Origin: Medicago truncatula
Taxonomy: Eukaryota; Streptophyta; Magnoliopsida; Fabales; Fabaceae
Direction of reading: 5' to 3'
DNA length: 64,000 nucleotides
NCBI RefSeq assembly: GCF_003473485.1
Contig: NC_053044.1
Location: 53,360,091 to 53,424,090 of the forward strand
The notes below the pieces were generated by a model. That model had not been told where the DNA came from, did no database searches, and saw nothing but the letters and a program-made list of their open reading frames with translations. The stretch's first letter is position 1; each line of letters begins with the position of its first letter. Positions 12,583-24,279 of this stretch are shown here, piece by piece. A program made the position numbers and the translations under genes.

Positions 12583-13003
12583 TTTTTCTTTCTTTCTTTG
12601 AGAATCTGAATTAATATTGCAAATGTTAGGATATAAAAATCTTGAGATTTAGATTCTTTTGTTGGATACCAAAATTGTAAAATCAACAATTCTTCATGCA
12701 AAGTTGATAACGTTTGAGATCAACAAAGCAAACAAAAATTGGTTAATTAAACAATTCAGAAATATGAGAGATTTTTCATTGGCTTTGCATTGGAAAAGAT
12801 TTGAATGTTACAGCGCCACGATTTGGTGTGCATGCATTGTTATTATTATTTATCTTGTTAACAGACCAACCAACAACGGTTTGAAACTAAGCGGAAAATT
12901 TTGGATGATACAAAATTGTAATAACCTAGAACGACGGTCGAAAAATAATATTAATTTTTTAGCCATTCTTTAAATATTAATAGTATATAATGTTAAATAT
13001 GAA

Positions 13004-13076
13004 GCGCCCATGGCCTAATGGATAAGGCGCTTGACTTCTAATCAAGCGATTGTGGGTTCGAGTCCCACTGGGCGTG
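13004..13076 (+). tRNA. tRNA-Arg (anticodon UCU)
   Basis: The 73-nt sequence folds as a standard cloverleaf. The acceptor arms GCGCCCA and TGGGCGT pair over 7 bp with discriminator G. The D-arm is GGCCTAATGGATAAGGC. The anticodon loop CTTCTAA sits between GCTTGA and TCAAGC, so the anticodon is TCT, reading AGA as arginine. The T-arm is GTGGGTTCGAGTCCCAC, with a perfect B-box GGTTCGAGTCC. There is no intron and no encoded CCA. A T-run for pol III termination (TTTTG) follows within ten bases. It appears to be a functional nuclear gene. Confidence 0.96.
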
Positions 13077-13250
13077 CCATTTTGTTTTGTTTAACAGACG
13101 AGAAATCACATGCACTTTATTGTTTTGACATTAAAAATATAAGCACAAATCCAGTTTTTATTTATTTCTTAAATCTACAATTTTAGTCTTGTATCTTTAA
13201 ATTCGTAATTTGGTCCCCTACTTTTTTTTAAGGAAAAATGGTGACTTAGG

Positions 13251-13797
13251 CTGTGTTTGGTAACACAAAAAAGTTAGCTTATAAGCTTGTTTTGATAAAA
13301 TGAGACGTGTTTGATAAAAAAACTTTTCTCACTAACTTATAGCGTTTTTTAAGAAGCTAATCCAAGTAGCTTTTTAGCTTATAGCTTGTAGCTTTTTATA
13401 CTTTCTTCCCATTTTAACATTTTCTTAATTTAATTTAATTTTATTATAATAAAAAAAAAACTACCCACTATCTTAATTTAATTTAATTTACATGTATGGC
13501 TTTTTAAATTTTCTTGTCCACTTTTTTGTTTTTTTTTACTTATAATTTTATATAAAATTTATAATAGTGAAGCAAGTTTAGTTAAATAAAATTTATAAAA
13601 ATAAAATAAAAATTGTTAAATAAAAAAATTCGATTGAATTCATAAATACATTTATTATTTTGGAGATGAAAATAATTTGAAATATATTTAAATATTTAAA
13701 AATAAATGTGTTAAGTAATAAAAATTATATATATGATATTAAAAAAAAATAAACAAGCATGTCATTTTATATTTATAGCTTTTTTTTACCAACACAC
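13251..13797. mobile_element. Probable TIR element (TGTGTTTGGTAA ends)
   Basis: The left end reads GGCTGTGTTTGGTAACAC, and the right side ends in TTTACCAACACA, whose reverse complement is TGTGTTGGTAAA. Subterminal 'AGCTTATAGCTT' motifs recur next to the left end and 'TATAGCTTTTTT' near the right. The interior is AT-rich with no coding frame. No convincing target-site duplication was found, so the exact edges are approximate. Confidence 0.45.
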
Positions 13798-14689
13798 GTG
13801 AACTCATTTTTTATTTTCTTGAACCTCTCCTCAATGAATTGCTTGTTTTCTCTAAGGTCAAATTCGAGAAATTCCATTGTCTGCCACTTATCGTAAAGTC
13901 AAGTTGATTTTATTACTAAGAAATATCACTCTGCTCCCTCTTGTAGGAGTAACTTTAGATTCTATTTTTACTTTGCTTAATTTGTTTTTCCTTGTTGATT
14001 TCATAAGTGTAGTTAATATTATAGTGATGAATTTTGTTAATATTTTGTAATTACATAATTCGTTTTAAAATAATGTTTGAAAGTTTAAAAAATTAGATCG
14101 ATAAGATTCTACAATTTCATCATATTCGCTTAGTTTAGTGGAAAAAAAATCAAATTAACTTGGTTAGTTACTCATTCCATTATCATGTTAATCATCAATG
14201 AAAAAAAAGTACTACATCTTATTAACCACATGTAAAAATATAGATTATTATTCATATTTAAAATAAGGGTTCATATATTATTATTTGAAGCAGATTTAGT
14301 AATAGAATAAAACCAATCAAAATTTAAATTTCGATTTGAAGAATGATATTTGCACGATTTTTTTAGACATTTTTGCCTCTTCATTTGAACAAAACCAATA
14401 GAAAAAATGAGAATAAAAACACAACTTAAATATAAAAGAGAAATATCGTAAAAGTTGTACAAATATCATTTCTTTTTTGATTTTCACATATAAGATATTA
14501 TGTGTTAAATAAAATTAAATACTAAATGAAATAACTTTTTTCAATGTGTTTTTTGGTCTTAATGATTTGTGTTTTTTGTTTCTTATAGAAAAGGGGGTAA
14601 ATAGTGTTTTATTCCATGTAATATAGGTTATTTCCGAATTTGCTCCCTGTAAAAACTTTGTTTTGGTTTTCGTCCTTGTAATATTTTTT
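13798..14689. other. AT-rich intergenic DNA
   Basis: No gene is seen. The last 100 bases ('TTTGCTCCCTGTAAAAAC', 'TTTTCGTCCTTGTAAT') resemble a fragment of a common legume repeat and immediately precede the plastid-derived segment. Confidence 0.4.
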
Positions 14690-15250
14690 TTTTTTAGACT
14701 TATATTTTTTAAAATAATAAAAATGGCAAAATCTATACCAAAAATTGGTTCACGTAAAAATGGACGTATTGGTTCACGTAAACATCCTCGTAAAATACCA
14801 ATGGGAGTTATTTATGTTCAAGCTAGTTTCAACAATACCATTGTGACTGTTACAGATGTACGAGGTCGGGTGATTTCTTGGTCCTCTGCCGGTTCGTGTG
14901 GATTCAAGGGTACACGAAGGGGGACACCATTTGCCGCTCAAACCGCAGCAGCAAATGCTATTCGAACAGTAGTAGATCAAGGCATGCAACGAGCCGTAGT
15001 CATAATAAAAGGTCCCGATCTAGGAAGAGATGCGGCATTAAGAGCTATTGCTAGAAGTGGTATACTATTAAGATTTATACAGGATGTAACCCCTATCCCA
15101 CATAATGGATGTAGGGCTCCTAAAAAAAGACGTGTGTAAAACTAAAAAGAAACATTAAAGAAAGAGATTTCAAGAGAAATAAACAATTAAATCAAGAGTT
15201 TCATAAAAATATATTACTATGATTCGAGAAAAAGTTAAAGTATCTGCTCG
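14690..15250 (+). other. Nuclear plastid DNA insertion (rps11 to start of rpoA)
   Basis: This segment reproduces the plastid gene order rps11 - rpoA. It contains a full rps11 reading frame, then an AT-rich spacer, then ATG at 15219 with MIREKVKVSART, the N terminus of plastid RNA polymerase alpha. Homology stops after about 12 codons, marking the right junction near 15250. The left junction lies in a T-rich run close to 14690. The surrounding DNA is nuclear: a pol III tRNA and spliced genes lie on either side. This is therefore a NUPT and not the plastome. Confidence 0.85.
14723..15139 (+). CDS. rps11: Nuclear copy of plastid ribosomal protein S11 (open frame)
   Basis: The frame gives 138 residues from [20 protein letters not shown] to ...[11 protein letters not shown], the normal size of plastid S11, with no stop or shift. 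It retains the core [17 protein letters not shown] and [17 protein letters not shown] blocks. From memory, several positions differ from typical legume plastid S11 (AANAIRT instead of GNAIRT, KGPDLG instead of KGPGLG, RAIARSG instead of RAIRRSG). This would fit either drift after transfer or a divergent source plastome. There is no transit peptide: the upstream in-frame extension is a short Phe/Ile-rich stretch. It is most likely a non-functional transferred copy that has stayed open by chance or recency. Organellar import is unsupported. Confidence 0.8.
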   Translation: MAKSIPKIGSRKNGRIGSRKHPRKIPMGVIYVQASFNNTIVTVTDVRGRVISWSSAGSCGFKGTRRGTPFAAQTAAANAIRTVVDQGMQRAVVIIKGPDLGRDAALRAIARSGILLRFIQDVTPIPHNGCRAPKKRRV

Positions 15251-15254
15251 GACA
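15219..15254 (+). pseudogene. rpoA: rpoA 5' fragment of the NUPT
   Basis: ATG ATT CGA GAA AAA GTT ... encodes MIREKVKVSART, the conserved start of plastid RpoA. It then departs from the family and reaches TAA within a few codons. Only the first dozen codons of the roughly 330-codon gene are present. Its position directly after rps11 matches the plastid operon order. Confidence 0.75.
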
Positions 15255-15484
15255 CAAGGACGAAAACTAAAATAATTTTTTTTAGAAAGGTAAACCCGTA
15301 AACGAGCTACATTACTACTATTAGCCCTAGAAAAGGAGCGGAGATAGAGTATAAAATAAATGAAAATAAAATAAAATAAAAAAATAAGGTGATGAAAGTG
15401 AGATAATGTTATAGGTGGTGGGGTGATGGAATTGGAAATCGCGGAGTGAGAGAGAGAGTTGTAACAATAGCAATAGCAATAGCA

Positions 15485-18400
15485 ATGGTTTTACACTCTC
15501 TATGGGTATGCCCTTCCAACAATCCTGCTCTTATTCTTCCCACCAACAACCGTATCTTCAGGAGGGTAATCCTTAACCAAACCAAATGTTCCTCCTTATC
15601 CGATGATGATAAAAGATACTATTCATCTTCCTCTTCTAGAAGGGATTTTTTACTATTAGGAGGAGGCCTCACTTCACTATCTCTAACAACATGCTCTCCA
15701 ATTTCTGGTAAATTTCTCCTTCTTGCATTTATTGTTTCTTTTTCTTCATTTTCTGCTACAATTCATTCACAAAATTCTTTGCTTTGCAGTGGCTCTTGCT
15801 GGAGAAGAAGAACAAGACCACAAAATGGCTTCTTTTTTGGATGAAGTCAATGCCTATTCTTATCTTTATCCTCTTGAGCTTCCCTCTAAAAAATTTGTCT
15901 TCAAATGGTATGTATACAGTATATATGCATGCCTGCCATTTTATTTTATTTTCGTTTTCTTTAACTTGAAAATTCAACTAATAAGAAGGCCTGTAGATTC
16001 TGTAAGTAAGGACAAGGACAGTAGATTAGATGGAGGATATTCAGATCACTAGAGAAAAAGAAACTCTTAAGAAAGATTTAAAGATTAATGAGCTGGTGGT
16101 TTATGATAGAAATTTATGGCATAATTTGATCAATGTAGCCGCCGACTAAGACTTGATTGATTTTTTGTTGTTTACCTGTTTTGTTTTCATAGGTTAGTAC
16201 ATGAAATAGTGAAAATAATGTATCTTTCGCTCTTGACTTAAATATTCACCCAATTTTTTTTTTTTTTTTGAAACTGGAAACAAATTGAAAACATAAAAAG
16301 TTAAAACATAAAAATCAAAGAGACCCTGATTTCTTTATTTATAATTGTTATGATATGCCACACTATGTTAGTCCAATTGAGAAAAGAAGTTCATTAAACA
16401 TGTTATTGATATTGTTGAATGGGTTATTATGAGTATGTCGACCATATAACTAGCCATTAACACATCTCCAAATTATTAGCACGAGTAAATAATGCTTTGG
16501 CCATGGATGTGGGGTCACTAGTGCCAACAAAACTATAATTAAACTAGTTGGTATACAACCCCTCCTGTTGCCTGTAATTTTTCATTGATTGTTGAAGGAA
16601 ACTAACTCTTTCCATATATTTAAAGGGTAGAATCCCGAAAGCCAGAACGATATTCATCGGCTGCACCACTTTCTCGTAAGTTTTATTGTCTTCCTTTGCA
16701 AGGGAAAAGTTTATCTTATCAACGAGTTTTAGAATTAAGACTGTGTTTTGTTGCAAACTTCTTATCACTACATTTTAAGTTTCTGAATTTATATAAGCTC
16801 TTTTAAAAGATAGGAAGTTGTGAATTGATATCTGAAAGATATGAAGGTGTCACTATACTGATTTTGTGCATAATGATATTGTATGATTGCTTTGAAGTTT
16901 CCCTTTTCTGGATTAAAATTGCTCTGTGAATTCCTTACAGCTAATGCGCGCTTGCGTATTGTGTCTGAACGTGTTGATCTCTTTGACAATCTCATCATTT
17001 CCGTCACGGTATTTCCTCAATCTCAAACTTGTTGCATCAAGTTTTATTTAACCATTCAATGCTTTATCATTTTCTTTTCTTTTTTCCCATTAAATTCAGA
17101 TAGGCCCTCCAAGCGCAAACCTTATAAACTTGAAGGATAAGAGCAAATGGACTGCAAAAGATGTTGTGGATTCAGTTTTGGCTGACAAATCTTCACTGGT
17201 AACTTGTTACTCATGCTATTCTTATTGGAAACTAAGTTTTACTAATCTGAATCAATTCTAACCCCAAGCAATACCCAATAGCTACTGTTTCTTCAAGTAT
17301 TGATTGAAATTCATATATTTTTTCGTCATCACCCATCACTCACTAGATATTATCTCTAATTTGGAAGCATAGGAGAACCAGATAATCGATATAAAATGAT
17401 CATATAAATACTTTTTTTATATGATAAGCCAACATGTTAAATCAATATTTTTTTCTTATTTTAGTTTCAAACATTTTCACAGACCAGAGAGTTAAGGATG
17501 GTGCCCCTCATGGTTAAAATATAGTTGATTTTTGCGGCATAGCTTAAACATTGAACTTAGAAGTTTTGATGTAATATTGGATGCAAGAATGAAGGGAAAT
17601 GTAACATCCTAAAACTATTTACATATTGGTCAAGCCTTTTTAGCTTTTGGATGTCAATGTTAAAATGTCTTATGTTGTCGAGAACAACATGAATTCTAAT
17701 GGTTTATTTGAGCACTTGTATATGTAAGGTAACATAGCCTTTGAAGTTGTATTCTTTAGGCAGGATTGGCATCCAACTGTTTATGTCACAAAGGTGTTTT
17801 ACCTGTGATCTGTAGTGTAAATCCTTTAAATGTATTTCTGATATTTACAATATTTTGCAGCGAGTTACCTCAGTTCAGCGCTCAGCCGAGAGTTCAGTTC
17901 TCGATGCACATTCTAATGAAGTAAGCTTCACACATTATCATTACTTATTGTTTCCAACACACAGATACGTGAGCATGCAGCATCATATATATGACTGCTT
18001 ATGAAATGAATTCACTATAAAAAGATATCTTCAAATAAGAAAAATATCCCAAAACATGTTATTTGTTTGTTATGATAACAAAAATGTTTCAGAGATTGAA
18101 AATTGTTACAAATTTACATATTTTGGATAGAGTGTATGCATTGCTGAGCTTATATGTCTCCTCACAGATTGATGGCGAACCTTACTGGTATTATGAATAC
18201 CTCATTCGTAAATCGCCTAATTCAATGGTAAGTATTTCCTCTTGGTGCATTTTCTTTTCTTAAGGAAGTTGTGGTGTATGTGATTTTTACTTTGGACTTG
18301 TTACTGATGGTTGTACAGTCTGAAGAATCAGGAATTTACCGGCATTATGTTGCTTCAACAGCAGAAAGAGATGGTATACCCTCTCAAATTATTCCTACTT

Positions 18401-18707
18401 TAGTATTGCAAACATGCATGTATAGATTACCTTGTGCATTCTAATGTGAATTTATCCTCTGCATAATATTGTTTGAAAGCTCTTGTTGGAAATAATTTTT
18501 TTGCCTCTTCCCTTCAATCAGAGTCATACTTGTTCCAGAAATAAAAGGAAAGATCCAAAGGAAGAAAATAAGGCTAAACACAATAATATTTGTATTGCTA
18601 TAGCTTTTTAGAAATTAACATTAAGTATCAACTGTTACTAAATGTGCTTGATTTCAGGTTATCTGTACTCCATCAGCGCTTCGACCCTCAGTCCACAGTG
18701 GAAAAAA

Positions 18708-18769
<62 letters not shown>

Positions 18770-19324
18770 CTCATTTGCGTGTATGCTCATTTACATATTA
18801 CATTCATCTAAATGAGATTAGCATCAAAACAAAGTTAACAAATATCCAGCACTTCCTCCGCCACTGATCAACTGTGTCTAGCTCATTAAGTTGACTTGAC
18901 AAAAGTTTGGTCATCCATATAAATTCTTACTGAGAACATGTGACAGTTCTTTTTTGGAAAAGAATAAAGGAAAAAATTATTCATCTATCAAGGGGATTGT
19001 AGAACCTGAAAAGTTGATAGCATATATACAGTGTGTGTCTTTTTAACTAATGTCTTCAAGTCTTCATTTTCTACTGAAATTTTAGAATTTGTACCTATCA
19101 TACTATTTCAAATCATCTTCCCATCAAAATATTGTTCAAAGGATCACCTTCATTTGAAAATTAACGAATTTATTATTCTTTTTTCTTTTCCTGAAACCTA
19201 ACATTTTAATAATTTTTGTGTGCAGATGGGGCCTTTACTTGAAAAGACTGTGAGTTCGTTTCGACTTGTCAGTCCTACAGAAAATTATGTTCCTCCATAT
19301 AAAGATCCCTGGAGATTTTGGTGA
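15485..19324 (+). CDS. PPD5: PsbP domain-containing thylakoid lumen protein (PPD5-like)
   Basis: The ten-exon model is join(15485..15707, 15790..15907, 16626..16675, 16941..17008, 17100..17198, 17861..17920, 18168..18227, 18319..18373, 18658..18707, 19226..19324), giving 293 residues with every phase consistent. The N terminus is a Ser-rich chloroplast transit peptide followed by a twin-arginine signal (SSSRRDFLLLGGGLTSLSL), so the mature part should enter the thylakoid lumen by the Tat route. The rest is a PsbP/Mog1-like fold: FLDEVNAYSYLYPLELPSKK, LFDNLIISVTIGPPSANLI, YWYYEYLIRKSPNS and a C terminus ...VPPYKDPWRFW. The length fits Arabidopsis PPD5 (about 297 from memory). PPD proteins are auxiliary photosystem or lumen factors, and the PPD5 role is not settled. 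A CAATAG repeat lies directly before the chosen ATG. The promoter region contains the rps11 NUPT. Confidence 0.9.
18709..18771 (+). repeat. CT microsatellite abutting a PPD5 splice donor
   Basis: A nearly pure (CT)n tract of about 60 bases, with one interruption TTCTCT, starts immediately after the donor GTACT of the ninth exon. It makes the intron start highly pyrimidine-rich on the sense strand and is likely length-polymorphic. Confidence 0.9.
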
Positions 19325-20765
19325 AAAATCAAATTTTGTTCTTATTGTATTCATGTAGTAAGTAACCTTTGTGGAGTGAAATTCATGTAACCATATTATG
19401 TTCTTTGAAGAGTGAAATTTTAAATGGCATCTCATATTCATTGAGTTATTTCAGTAATTTCCAAATCCCTACTGAAACGGTTGTCTCGTTAGGTAAAAAC
19501 CCTTTTGATAGAATGATGATGACAAAAATTAAATCTTAAATACGTAGTCATAGTGGTTCTAATCACGTCATCAACAACTCTTGAAATAGTGAAAAACTTG
19601 AAATTTAAATGGCTGTATATGAATGAGGAATTTTATACTTGTATTCCCATCTCTGTCATTCTATCTAATCTTGCTATACTTTCTTTCATCAATATACAAA
19701 ATTAAGAGTGTCTTTAAATTGCAAAGGAATTATATGCATCTATTTATGGCCCAAGGAATTATATGCATCTATTTTCCCTCTGTTGATACAATGTCGATTG
19801 ACTAGAGAAGTCAGTCGGTTGACATTAATATTGGATTAAGACCTATTCCAGTTGCTCATATATATTTACTAGACTATTGACCCGTGCGACGCACGGGTCC
19901 TATCGACTGTAATAGAAACCGATAAGTTATAAGTTATATTTCAATTGATTTTTTTAAAGAAATTATATTTCAATTGATGTTTCCTTTTAAAAAAAGTCAT
20001 AGGATACAATTGTATTTTCATTAAACATAATACAATAAACATTCATATTTTTTGAGTTAGTTGCAAACAATGTTATCCTAAATTAAGAAGGACTTCTCTA
20101 TAAATCATATTCGAAGTCTCAGTAAAATCTTCGCCATCTTCATCGCTTATCAATATCTTCAACACTTCTCCATCTTCATCGCTTATAAATCATACTTTAG
20201 CATGGTTGTTAATAGAGGCTAATCGAGCACCAATCAACAATGATTTAAACATCCTCGAAATAATGACCAAGTCCCTGTTACAACATGTCATTCTTCATTT
20301 TCATATCTTCCTAACATGGAGGAGGAAAGGTTGACCATGAATAGAAATTTTGTATAAGTGGCTTAATAACGAAGGATAAAAATGTGTGAATGAATTAAAT
20401 TGAACCATCGTTTTCTATGTAAACGTGTCGTTATAAATTTAGTTGAGAATAAAATTGAAGACAACAAAAAAGCTTTAAATAGAATATGCTTGCTCGGGTT
20501 TTATTTTTTCGATATTTAAATCAATAATATATTGTTCTTGTCTAAATATTCAATTGTAAAACTAATACCAAATTTTGAACATCTTATTACAACTTTCCAT
20601 AATCTCAACCATCATTTGTCCTGTGACTATACAAACGCAAGAATGTGATCAAAATAAACTACGGCACCATGCTACAACAAAAGAAACAAACCTCCAAACG
20701 GTGGTGATCAAAATAAAATACGAAAGGAAAATATTGCGTAGATAAAATACCCTCCGTATCTTTAG

Positions 20766-21002
20766 TGTCTCCAATTTTGTAGGCCGCCACATAGACATAA
20801 GGACACATAGAATTCCCTCCGCATCTTTAGTGTAAGTCATGCGAACGTCTCACTGCATAGACTTCACCAAGCTATCCAGCTCGTTAATAACCTCCGTAGT
20901 GTCTCGGACAATAATAAGCTTTCCCTCAGGCTTGATAATCCTATCAACTGCGACCACTGCAACTTCAAACTTGCACCTTTTCTTAAGCTTTGAAAACAGA
21001 TG
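20766..21002 (-). pseudogene. Captured 3' exon of a PMT-type (QUA2/TSD2-like) methyltransferase
   Basis: Read on the minus strand from 21001, after a CAG splice acceptor, the frame encodes DHLFSKLKKRCKFEVAVVAV and DRIIKPEGKLIVRDTTEVIN, then ELDSLVKSMQ. A TGA stands where the family has Trp. It continues DVRMTYTKDAEGILCVLMSM and WRPTKLETL. This is the C-terminal end of the Golgi 'probable methyltransferase' PMT family, which is involved in pectin methylation. The remainder of the roughly 600-800-residue protein is absent. The retained intron border shows DNA-level capture, not retrocopying. The in-frame stop shows it is decayed. Confidence 0.8.
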
Positions 21003-22377
21003 ATCTGTGAAGTAAAATAACAAAATATGTATCTTTCACTTTACATCATGCTTTCTAGAACACGCTTATAGAAACGCTGCTACATTGCAGTGGCAATATT
21101 AAAACACTTTTTCTGCACAACAGAAGTCCACAGGCTAAAAACTGACTCCAAACTCAAATTCCTTAAACTCGCTCCAAATTATGCAGAAAAAACTACCAAG
21201 AAAAACACCTGATTCAGTCAATGTTCGAACTCCTATAGGCAGCTCAATATATATTTTTATTTGTTTCATATAAGCATATGGTGATGAACAATTTAATTGT
21301 TTCATATTTTTTTACTACAAACTTAACTGATAGGAAAAGAGAATAACAATATACTTATATTTATTATGAAATTGCAGTGGAGAGAAGCATAAAGAGAAGT
21401 ATGACTCAATTCAAAGCATGAACCAATTTAAAGAATATAAAGATAACTAGAGAAGTATGAAATTGCAGTGAAGAGAAACATAAAGAGAAGTATGAAATTG
21501 CATCACTGAGACATCAAAAACTATTAAGCCACAAAATTGTTCATAAAGCATAATCCAGTATAAAACAAAATGAATTTCATAATGACAATAAAAATCTTTA
21601 TGAAAACCATAAGTATATCCCTTTTCAAATTTATTCTATAAAGTGGTAAACCATAACTATAACCATCAAGATTATAGCCCATGTTATTTGTCAAGAAACT
21701 GATTAGTTATTGATGTAGAACTCACATCAAAGTGAAGCCCATCTTACCCAATTAATGCTTTTCAAATCATTCTTACCTAAAAGGTTTGTTGCAACTTATC
21801 TACCAACACAACCAAATATCTAAAGGATTCATATTTCATTGAGTTAATACTTATTCAAGAGGAGGCCTGTTTTCTATTTTCATCGAGTTAATTACAGGAA
21901 AAGAAAAGGGTTGCAACAAAGGGATTCAGACTTGAAAAGAGAGATTCAAGAAAAAGGCTTGCTGTCTTTTAGGACAAATGCAACACACTTTTGAAGTACA
22001 CATCCAATAATCATTGTTAACTTCTCATTAGTAAATGGATTTAGTAGGAGTTTTTACTTAACAATTCACAGCAAAGCTTATATTCCATTCAATCTTCAAA
22101 CATTGAATTAGGATCGAAGCAATCAAAATCCTAAACAACAAAAAAATAACAGCAAGCATGCAAAAAAAAAAAAACCGATAAACACCTAGAAATTTGTGAG
22201 GCCTTCAAGACCATCAGGATACAAAGAGAGCGAATGACACCAACATTCATGGAAACAACACATTTCAATAAAACAATCAAAATCAGCTGGAGAAAACGCA
22301 TATTTCATCTTTTCAACGCACGTGATGTAAGTGGCTGAATAGAAATGGAAAAAAATGGAGATCAAAGAGAAATGAAC

Positions 22378-22449
22378 CTTATCGATATCAGGAATCGTTG
22401 ATGAGGATAATTTAAGAGTGTTGCAGAGAATGATTCTACTGTAATCCAT
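22378..22449 (-). other. Possible captured first exon in the Helitron
   Basis: The minus-strand frame MDYSRIILCNTLKLSSSTIP ...DIDK starts at an ATG, has balanced codon composition and ends at a plausible donor (GATAAG|GTTCAT). Upstream (22450-22600 on the plus strand) looks like a C/T-rich leader. It may be the first exon and leader of a second captured gene, or part of a small unrecognised gene. I cannot name it. Confidence 0.3.
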
Positions 22450-22766
22450 TTTGTCAATTCGTGCCTTCGCAATCTGTCATTGTACGAATAGTGTTGTAAG
22501 GTTGTTTATGTTCGTTGGGGTCAAAATTGGAATAGAGAAAAGAGAAGATTTGTTGTAAAATGGAGATGAGGGAGCGAGCAGAGGAATTGAATATACGATA
22601 TTGATTTCAAACTCTATTGTGAATTTTCTCTTTAGTCTCTCAATTTATATCACATCATCTTCAAAATGAAATATATCATCTAACATAAACAATAATATCG
22701 ATAAAAACACTCACATACCATACCCCCCACACTCTGAAACAAACCGTATTGTATCGTGTGCTATGC

Positions 22767-24092
22767 ATGATGATGATGATGTTGAAGTTGCGTCCTTACG
22801 ATAAACGGCTCCTCGCAAAACAAGCACTTGTAGCAGTCATCAAAGACATTCCATTCGAAACAACCTCTCCTCCTTCCAATCTCATTTGGACTCCCGACGC
22901 CGTCATCGAACTCCTCCGTTTCATCTCCCGTTACTCCTTCCAATCCATCGGCTGTCAAAACAACCCCTTCCGCCACCGCTCCGTACCCCTTTCCAACTTC
23001 AAACACCCCCACACTAACCCATACTTAACCAACCTCTCTCTCCGCAAATCCCATGAATTCCTCCATTGGATCCATTCCCATTTCAACTTCCTCCACACTC
23101 AATCCACCACTCGCGAAATGGCCATCCTCATTGCCAAATCTCACAACACCAATGCCCTCTGGACTTTCCTCAAACATTTTAGTATCCGTCTTCACACTAA
23201 TGACCATAATACTATTGTTACAACACCGACCGTTACCTGTTTGATTAAACTCCTAGGTGAACAAGGCTTAGCGAAAGAAGCTTTGCTTACTTTTTACCGA
23301 ATGAGACAATTCGGTTGCAAACCTGACGTACAAGCTTATAACGCTTTGATTAATGCTATGTGTAGTGTTGGGAATTTCACCAAAGCAAGACACTTGCTTC
23401 AACAGATGGAACTTCCTGGGTTTCATTCTCCTCCTGATGTTTTCACTTACACTGTTTTGATAAGTTCCTACTGTAGGTACGGTGTGAAGATTAGTGGATG
23501 TAGGAAGGCCGTGCGAAGGAGATTATATGAAGCAAATCGTCTCTTTCGTATTATGGTTTTTAAAGGTATTGTGCCTGATGTTGTTGCTTATAATGCATTG
23601 ATTGACGGTTGTTGTAAAACGTACCGTGTTGGAAGAGCTTTGGAGTTGTTTGATGATATGAAGAAAAGAGGTTGTGTTCCGAACCGTGTTACTTATGATT
23701 CTTTTATAAGATACTATAGTGTTGTGAATGAGATTGATAAGGCTGTTGAGTTTTTGAGGGAGATGCAGAGGTCGAATTATGATGGCGAGAATGGGATAGT
23801 AGTGGGTAGTTGTAGTTCTTATACGCCCATTATTCATGCGCTTTGTGAGGTTGGGAGAGTTGCTGATGCTTGGAGTTTTCTTGTTGAGTTGATTGATAAT
23901 GGCTCGGTGCCTCGGGAGTATACTTATAAGTTGGTTTGTGATGGACTTCGTTTGAAAGGAGAAGATGAGTTGCTGAGTGGTGAAGTGCACCGGAGGATAA
24001 AATGTGGCATATTGGAAAGGTACAAGCGAACCATGAAAGTTAAACCGGTTATGACTCGCAAAGGGTATCCTGAGTTGGAAGTACTTGTTTGA
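22767..24092 (+). CDS. P-class pentatricopeptide repeat protein
   Basis: A single exon of 441 residues. The start is the first of five consecutive ATG codons, so the exact initiator among them is arbitrary. After a variable N-terminal 140 residues, about six to seven 35-residue PPR units follow: [88 protein letters not shown] and [20 protein letters not shown]. The third unit contains an insertion of roughly a dozen residues ([15 protein letters not shown]). No PLS-type, E or DYW domain is present, so it is a P-class, organellar RNA-binding type that stabilises or processes transcripts. Overall it resembles Arabidopsis At1g77405 from memory. Lack of introns is normal for PPR genes. Targeting (mitochondrial or plastid) cannot be decided by eye. 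Confidence 0.9.
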   Translation: MMMMMLKLRPYDKRLLAKQALVAVIKDIPFETTSPPSNLIWTPDAVIELLRFISRYSFQSIGCQNNPFRHRSVPLSNFKHPHTNPYLTNLSLRKSHEFLHWIHSHFNFLHTQSTTREMAILIAKSHNTNALWTFLKHFSIRLHTNDHNTIVTTPTVTCLIKLLGEQGLAKEALLTFYRMRQFGCKPDVQAYNALINAMCSVGNFTKARHLLQQMELPGFHSPPDVFTYTVLISSYCRYGVKISGCRKAVRRRLYEANRLFRIMVFKGIVPDVVAYNALIDGCCKTYRVGRALELFDDMKKRGCVPNRVTYDSFIRYYSVVNEIDKAVEFLREMQRSNYDGENGIVVGSCSSYTPIIHALCEVGRVADAWSFLVELIDNGSVPREYTYKLVCDGLRLKGEDELLSGEVHRRIKCGILERYKRTMKVKPVMTRKGYPELEVLV

Positions 24093-24279
24093 CCAAAATG
24101 AGTTAAACACGAGGCAAAGAAGATGGATGAATTTCATAAATGATTATGATTTTGCACTACAATATCATCTGGTAAAGGCAAATATAGTTGCAATTTGCAA
24201 ATGCTTTGAGTAGAAAGATTCTACATATGGAAACAATGTCAGCTGATGAACAGGTATCCCATATTCAAGCCTTAGCTAC

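Larger units (their letters stand above)
19869..22600 (-). mobile_element. Helitron (3' end certain, 5' end unresolved)
   Basis: On the minus strand the 3' terminus shows the Helitron signature. It has a 10-bp palindromic stem around one base (GACCCGTGCG-T-CGCACGGGTC, 19879-19899), then six bases, then CTAG at 19869-19872 followed by T. The 5' end (TC after A on the minus strand, so GA before T on the plus strand) cannot be fixed by eye and should lie between about 22450 and 22740. The interior is AT-rich, has no intact Rep/helicase frame, and carries at least one captured host gene fragment. The element separates the PsbP-domain gene from the PPR gene. Confidence 0.65.

Noticed and set aside
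14723-15139. rps11 treated as evidence that the window is plastid DNA
   Set aside because: The flanking sequence contains nuclear spliced genes, pol III tRNA and transposons, and plastid homology stops within the start of rpoA.
23523-24137. 204-residue minus-strand frame opposite the PPR gene
   Set aside because: It mirrors PPR codons, has no domain, and the sense strand is clearly coding.
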